A stretch of 64,000 bases of DNA from Rudaeicoccus suwonensis (lineage in GTDB: Bacteria; Actinomycetota; Actinomycetes; Actinomycetales; Dermatophilaceae), in assembly GCF_007829035.1 (NCBI RefSeq), contig NZ_VIVQ01000002.1, forward strand, positions 496,001-560,000, read 5' to 3'. Under the pieces are notes generated by a model. That model worked only from the letters and a program-made list of their open reading frames with translations, searched no databases and was not told the origin of the DNA. Below, one piece after another: positions 60,331-64,000 of this stretch; position 1 is the first letter of the stretch; every line of letters starts with the position of its first letter. A program made the translations under genes and the position numbers.

Positions 60331-61533
60331 GTGGATTCCGCGGACACTGCGGCGCCGGACGGTGCCGGTTCGCCAGACCCGGACCGTGACGAGCCGTCGA
60401 CGCGGCGCGTGCGCAAACCCCGGTGGCCCGCGCTGGTGCTCGCAGTGGTGGTCGTGCCGGCGGTGGTCGCTGCAGCCGGTGGGGCAGTAACGCGGCACAG
60501 CATCCAGGACACCCTGCACACGCAGGCCGTCGACGCCCTGCAGAAAGCCGGAATCACAGGCGTTTCAGTGCGTTTCGATGGCCGTGACGCCATCCTGACC
60601 GTCGCCGACGCCAGTGACGAGACGCGCGCGGCCGACGTCGTCGCCGGCGTCCAGGGGGTGCGCTCCGTCACCGACGCCACGGCCACCGCCGTGCCGAGCC
60701 CGGTCTCGACGTCGTCGGCATCGCCCACCGCCAGCTGCTCCGGGCTCAACGGCAAGATCAGCGCGCTGCTGTCTGCGAACAAGCCGAGCTTCGGGTCCGG
60801 GTCCACGCAACTCAGTTCGCCGTCGAACCCGGGTTTGGATCAGATCGCGACTCTGATGAAGGGCTGTCCGACGACGCGTTTCCAGGTCGCCGGTTACACC
60901 GACAACACCGGTGATGCCAGCACGAACCTCACGCTCTCCCAGCAACGTGCGCAGACGGTCGTCACCTATCTCGTGGCCCACGGTGTCGCCGCCGGCAATC
61001 TGACCGCCAAGGGCTTCGGCCAGGCCGACCCGATCGCCGACAACGGCACCAGCGCCGGGCAGGCGGCGAACCGCCGCATCGTGATCACCGAGCTGACCGG
61101 CAGCGCGAGCGCCTCCGCGTCGCCGAGCCCCTCGTCGAGTTCCAGCGCCTCGGTGAGTGCGGCGTGTTCGAACCTCAACGCCACGATCAGCGGCGACTTG
61201 TCCGGCAATCAGCCGGCCTTTGCGGTGGGCTCGACCCAGTTGGCCCCAGGTGACAACCCGACGCTGGATCAGATCGCAACCACGATGAAGGGCTGCGCGA
61301 GCGATGCCTTCGTCGTTGCTGCGTACACCGACAACACCGGCGATCCGGCGAGCAACCTGGCGTTGTCCCAGGGGCGCGCTCAGGCGGTGCTGAATTACCT
61401 TGTCAATCAGGGTGTTCCGAGCGGCAGTTTGTCTGCGCAGGGGTACGGCGAAGCCGATCCCATCGCCGACAACAGCACGAGCGCGGGCCAGGCGGCCAAC
61501 CGGCGCATCGTGATCACAGTGGCGGGAGGCTGA
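60331..61533 (+). CDS. arfA: ArfA/OmpATb-like envelope protein with BON and two tandem OmpA domains
   Basis: 400 residues from GTG 60331 with AGGAG upstream. A cytoplasmic Arg-rich N-terminus precedes one transmembrane helix (about 32-52), a BON domain (about 55-115) and two OmpA-like peptidoglycan-binding domains (about 135-250 and 270-400). Each has GYTDNTGD or AYTDNTGD, an LSQ(Q/G)RAQ helix and AGQAANRRIVIT. Known ArfA has one OmpA domain; the second is an internal duplication joined by a Ser/Ala/Pro linker. It functions in acid or envelope adaptation in mycobacteria; here it heads an arfABC-like operon. Confidence 0.85.
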   Translation: MDSADTAAPDGAGSPDPDRDEPSTRRVRKPRWPALVLAVVVVPAVVAAAGGAVTRHSIQDTLHTQAVDALQKAGITGVSVRFDGRDAILTVADASDETRAADVVAGVQGVRSVTDATATAVPSPVSTSSASPTASCSGLNGKISALLSANKPSFGSGSTQLSSPSNPGLDQIATLMKGCPTTRFQVAGYTDNTGDASTNLTLSQQRAQTVVTYLVAHGVAAGNLTAKGFGQADPIADNGTSAGQAANRRIVITELTGSASASASPSPSSSSSASVSAACSNLNATISGDLSGNQPAFAVGSTQLAPGDNPTLDQIATTMKGCASDAFVVAAYTDNTGDPASNLALSQGRAQAVLNYLVNQGVPSGSLSAQGYGEADPIADNSTSAGQAANRRIVITVAGG

Positions 61534-61534
61534 C

Positions 61535-61681
61535 ATGAAGTGGTTGTTGCTGCAGACCTGGATGTGGTGCCTGCTGGCGTTCCTCGTGGGAGCGGCGATC
61601 TCACTCGCCGTTGCCTACCTGGTCTTCCCCTCCGAGCGTGACGCCTTCGCGGACGGCCCGCAGGAAGCAGGGCAGCGCTGA
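61535..61681 (+). CDS. arfB: ArfB-like small membrane protein
   Basis: 48 residues from ATG 61535, one base after the arfA stop. A single long hydrophobic helix (WLLLQTWMWCLLAFLVGAAI and following) and a short polar tail with EAGQR. The size and position match Rv0900-type ArfB. The last base of its TGA is the first base of the next ATG. Confidence 0.75.
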   Translation: MKWLLLQTWMWCLLAFLVGAAISLAVAYLVFPSERDAFADGPQEAGQR

Positions 61682-63192
61682 TGATCTGGCTGTTGAAGCA
61701 CGAGATCCTCTGGATCACGCTGTCATTCGTCCTCGGGCTGGTCGTGACGTGGGTCCTCGTCTCGCGACCGGCGACCCGACAACGGCCGGTGCGCCGCCAG
61801 GGGCCGATCCCGGCCGAGGCGCTCGCCGCCCACGGTCTGACACCGGTCCGGCCCGGTGAGCGGGAGCGCATGATGCGCAGCATCGAAGCCACGCGCCGCG
61901 TCGGTGCGCCCAATCCGGGGGCGCACAATCCCGAGGTCACTCCGGTGCCGCTGCTGATCGACGACGAGATCGAAGATCTCACCGAGTCGTATGCCGTGTG
62001 GCCAGATTTCGCCCGAGGCGCCCATCGGACGGGCGATGCCACCGACGCAGCGACCGACACCGGCACCCCCGACGACGCCTCGCTTCCTGCCGACGGTCGC
62101 ACCGATGCCGACACCGAGGCATCGGACGGCTTCGATGCCGATGAGGTCGTGGAGCCACACGACACGGGAGCGCCCGAGGTTCCGCCGTTGTCGCCGTGGC
62201 TCGCCGGTCCTGGCGCCATCGACGATGAGGTTGAGGATCACCGCCCCACGCTGGGGTCCCTCGCGCGAGAGACCGAACGGCAGTCAGCACAGTCGAAACA
62301 GGCGGATCGGTTGGAACGTTCGGAGCCCGACACCGATGGCGAGAACGCATCGGACATCCACCGATCGGCACACGCCGCGATCGCGGCCCTGCGGCCGCTG
62401 CACGAGCAGCAGCCGGCCGCGCCGGCCGCGCCGGTCGCGGATGAACCGGCGGCGGGACATGTCCCGGTCGAACCCGATCAGCGCAGCGCCGCAGGGGTCG
62501 AACCGCGCCCCGTCGATGCGGCCGTGTCCGAGCCGGTAGCCGTCGAGCCGACCGTCGGCGATCCCGCACTCCTGGATGCGGCGACGCCGGAGGACCCCGT
62601 CTCGCCTCACACCGGTGAGGCACAAGGGGGTCTGACGCCCTGGTTCACCCCCGACCTCGCCACCGTCGCGGAGCCCGGCGACCCGACGCTCGCCCCGGGT
62701 TCGGTGCCGATCGCGCCGGCAGGCGACGCGGTCACGTCCGAGTCGGCCGCACTGCCGTCGGAGCTGTCCGGGCCGGATACCGCAGATGCCGCTGCGCTCG
62801 TCCAGCGATTGCACACCGCACCGGTGGCCGGGTACCCCCTCACCTCCCGGCATACGTTCACCCCACACATCCCGGCGGAGTCGGACGCCGACGTCGACCC
62901 GATGGTGCGACGCTTCGGCGAGGGCGCTGCCTCGCCCTACGCCGACGGGCGCGGTCCCGAGGGCTACACCGTGATGGGCAACACCGACTCGATGCTGTTC
63001 CACACCCTCGACAGTCCGCTCTACCGCGACAGCCCGCTGTACCGGGCCACCCCGTCGAGGGTGTGGTTCCGTGACGAAGCGACAGCGACCGCTGCCGGGT
63101 TCACGCACTGGGACCGCAGCAAGCGCCAGGAGCCCGGGAAGACCTTGGCTGACGGCATCCCTGACTTCAAGCGCACGTCACGCGACGGCTAG
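61681..63192 (+). CDS. arfC: ArfC-like membrane protein with C-terminal sunset domain
   Basis: 503 residues from ATG 61681 (TGATG junction). One N-terminal transmembrane helix (WITLSFVLGLVVTWVLV, about 11-27), then a long Pro/Ala/Asp/Glu-rich, predicted disordered region (about 100-420). A C-terminal sunset-like domain has GYTVMGNTDSMLFHTLDSPL, YRATPSRVWFRDEATATAAGF and HWDRSK. ArfC of M. tuberculosis is only about 175 residues, so the central linker is a large expansion. Accessory to ArfA; possibly anchors or extends through the wall. Confidence 0.8.
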   Translation: MIWLLKHEILWITLSFVLGLVVTWVLVSRPATRQRPVRRQGPIPAEALAAHGLTPVRPGERERMMRSIEATRRVGAPNPGAHNPEVTPVPLLIDDEIEDLTESYAVWPDFARGAHRTGDATDAATDTGTPDDASLPADGRTDADTEASDGFDADEVVEPHDTGAPEVPPLSPWLAGPGAIDDEVEDHRPTLGSLARETERQSAQSKQADRLERSEPDTDGENASDIHRSAHAAIAALRPLHEQQPAAPAAPVADEPAAGHVPVEPDQRSAAGVEPRPVDAAVSEPVAVEPTVGDPALLDAATPEDPVSPHTGEAQGGLTPWFTPDLATVAEPGDPTLAPGSVPIAPAGDAVTSESAALPSELSGPDTADAAALVQRLHTAPVAGYPLTSRHTFTPHIPAESDADVDPMVRRFGEGAASPYADGRGPEGYTVMGNTDSMLFHTLDSPLYRDSPLYRATPSRVWFRDEATATAAGFTHWDRSKRQEPGKTLADGIPDFKRTSRDG

Positions 63193-63209
63193 CTCGAGGT
63201 GCGCACCGT

Positions 63210-63267
63210 GTCATCCATTTCAACGAGTGACATCGAGATCTCGATATCACTCGTTGAAATCGATGAC
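63210..63267. terminator. 58-bp near-perfect palindrome after arfC
   Basis: Nested arms GTCATC, ATTTCAACGAGTGA and the central palindrome TCGAGATCTCGA, with matching complements and only three mismatched pairs. Probably a terminator of the arf operon. AT-richer than the surroundings, so a binding site or mobile remnant is an alternative. Confidence 0.75.
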
Positions 63268-63289
63268 GGCGTGGTGATGGGATGACCCG

Positions 63290-64000
63290 GTGAGCGAAAC
63301 TGCGGCGGTCCACCCCACCGGTGGGGCGGATGGCGCGACCGGTGTGGGTGCTGGTGCCGGCAACGGTGGGCGTGGCGTGCTGCGGAACCTGTGGCGCGGT
63401 CCTCTGCGCGTTCCGCGCTCGCGCCAGTCACCGCGGATGATCGTCATCGAGACGGTCTTGTTGCTGCTGGTCAGCCTGGGGTCGTCGGCGATCTACTCGA
63501 TCCTGTCGATCATTCGTGCGCTGCAGTCGAATGTCGCGCTCAATCAGCAGACGTCGTCGCTCAACAACGCCCAGGCGAGCCAGTCGTGGCTCGACCTGAT
63601 CTATCAGCTGGTCGGCGTCGGCCTCGGCGTCATACCAGCGATTTTCGCGATCTACCTGCTGTCTCGTGAGATCCGTCGTCCGCTGCGCTACCTCGGCCTC
63701 GACCGTTCCCGCCGGATCCCCGACACGGTGCTGGCGTGCCTTCTCGCGGCTGTGATCGGATTGCCGGGTCTTGCGCTGTATGTCGCAGCGCGTGACCTCG
63801 GCTTCAACACCACCGTCGTCGCAGCGAATCTCGGCAACACCTGGTGGGCGCTGCCGGTGCTGGTGTTGTCCGCCATACAGAACGCGGCGCTCGAAGAGGT
63901 GGTGATGGTCGGCTATCTCTACACGCGGTGGAGTCAGGCCGGTTGGCGGCTGCCGGTGATCATCGTGACCTCCGCGGTGATCCGCGGCAGCTATCACCTC
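63290..64000 (+). CDS. CPBP-family intramembrane metalloprotease, C-terminus beyond window
   Basis: 237 residues visible from GTG 63290 to the right edge with no stop. A Gly/Ala-rich N-tail (1-30) is followed by transmembrane helices and the CPBP motif NAALEEVVMVGYLYTRW (near 200-216), which includes the paired glutamates and the Arg; the IRGSYHL motif begins at the edge. It is unrelated in detail to the CPBP protein at 10542, which lacks the Arg. Role unknown. Confidence 0.85.
   Translation, partial: MSETAAVHPTGGADGATGVGAGAGNGGRGVLRNLWRGPLRVPRSRQSPRMIVIETVLLLLVSLGSSAIYSILSIIRALQSNVALNQQTSSLNNAQASQSWLDLIYQLVGVGLGVIPAIFAIYLLSREIRRPLRYLGLDRSRRIPDTVLACLLAAVIGLPGLALYVAARDLGFNTTVVAANLGNTWWALPVLVLSAIQNAALEEVVMVGYLYTRWSQAGWRLPVIIVTSAVIRGSYHL

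Overview
The window is high-GC DNA with frequent GTG (sometimes TTG) starts, short or overlapping gene junctions and many leaderless-type promoters. It comes from an actinomycete, most likely Micrococcales (the Intrasporangiaceae/Dermacoccaceae side; family-level placement is inference). The anchor is the conserved actinobacterial block that normally lies near oriC: a DUF5324-like protein, ppiA and rhomboid at 12.8-15.5 kb, then crgA, trpG/pabA, pknB, pknA, pbpA, rodA, pstP, fhaB, fhaA and tRNA-Leu(CAG) at 21.1-31.4 kb. These genes control polar growth and cell division through Ser/Thr phosphorylation. The block is split by an accessory insert at about 15.5-20.8 kb holding two VOC proteins, an ECF41-like sigma factor, a DinB/maleylpyruvate-isomerase-like protein, two small P-loop kinases and a GNAT acetyltransferase. 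Next to crgA lies a duplicated DnaA-box unit.

Left part (1-12.8 kb): a SARP/AfsR-type regulator cut by the window edge; an iron-uptake pair efeO-efeB without efeU; an ArsR regulator followed by a NIPSNAP protein, with a candidate operator between them; a translationally coupled three-gene cluster (ATP-grasp ligase, S51/GATase1-like protein, alpha/beta esterase) that looks like an uncharacterised small-molecule pathway; a CPBP membrane protease; and dinB with a LexA-type SOS box on its start codon.

Middle (31.4-46.8 kb): a back-to-back NmrA/LysR pair in which both N-termini are missing (a probable deletion scar); TetR and PadR regulators; a molybdate-type ABC system whose permease and ATPase are fused in one protein; a secreted trypsin-like protease; an unrecognised protein; a SPOUT rRNA methyltransferase; an HTH regulator divergent from a heterodimeric ABC exporter; and an M20 amidohydrolase. 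About 1 kb of complex tandem repeats follows, between convergent genes.

Right part (46.8-64 kb): an FMN reductase; a tellurium/stress (Ter) cluster with a TelA-like protein, four TerD-type or associated proteins, a TerC/DUF475 membrane protein, a HAD phosphatase and two phosphoribosyltransferase-like proteins; a RibD/DHFR-like reductase; an amidase; a YtcJ-type amidohydrolase; an ArfABC-like envelope operon with a duplicated OmpA domain; and a second CPBP protease cut by the right edge.

The most striking window-wide signal is a strongly over-represented heptamer, GTATGNC/GNCATAC. It occurs on both strands and in all codon contexts, and it accounts for most uses of the rare ATA codon that were noticed.
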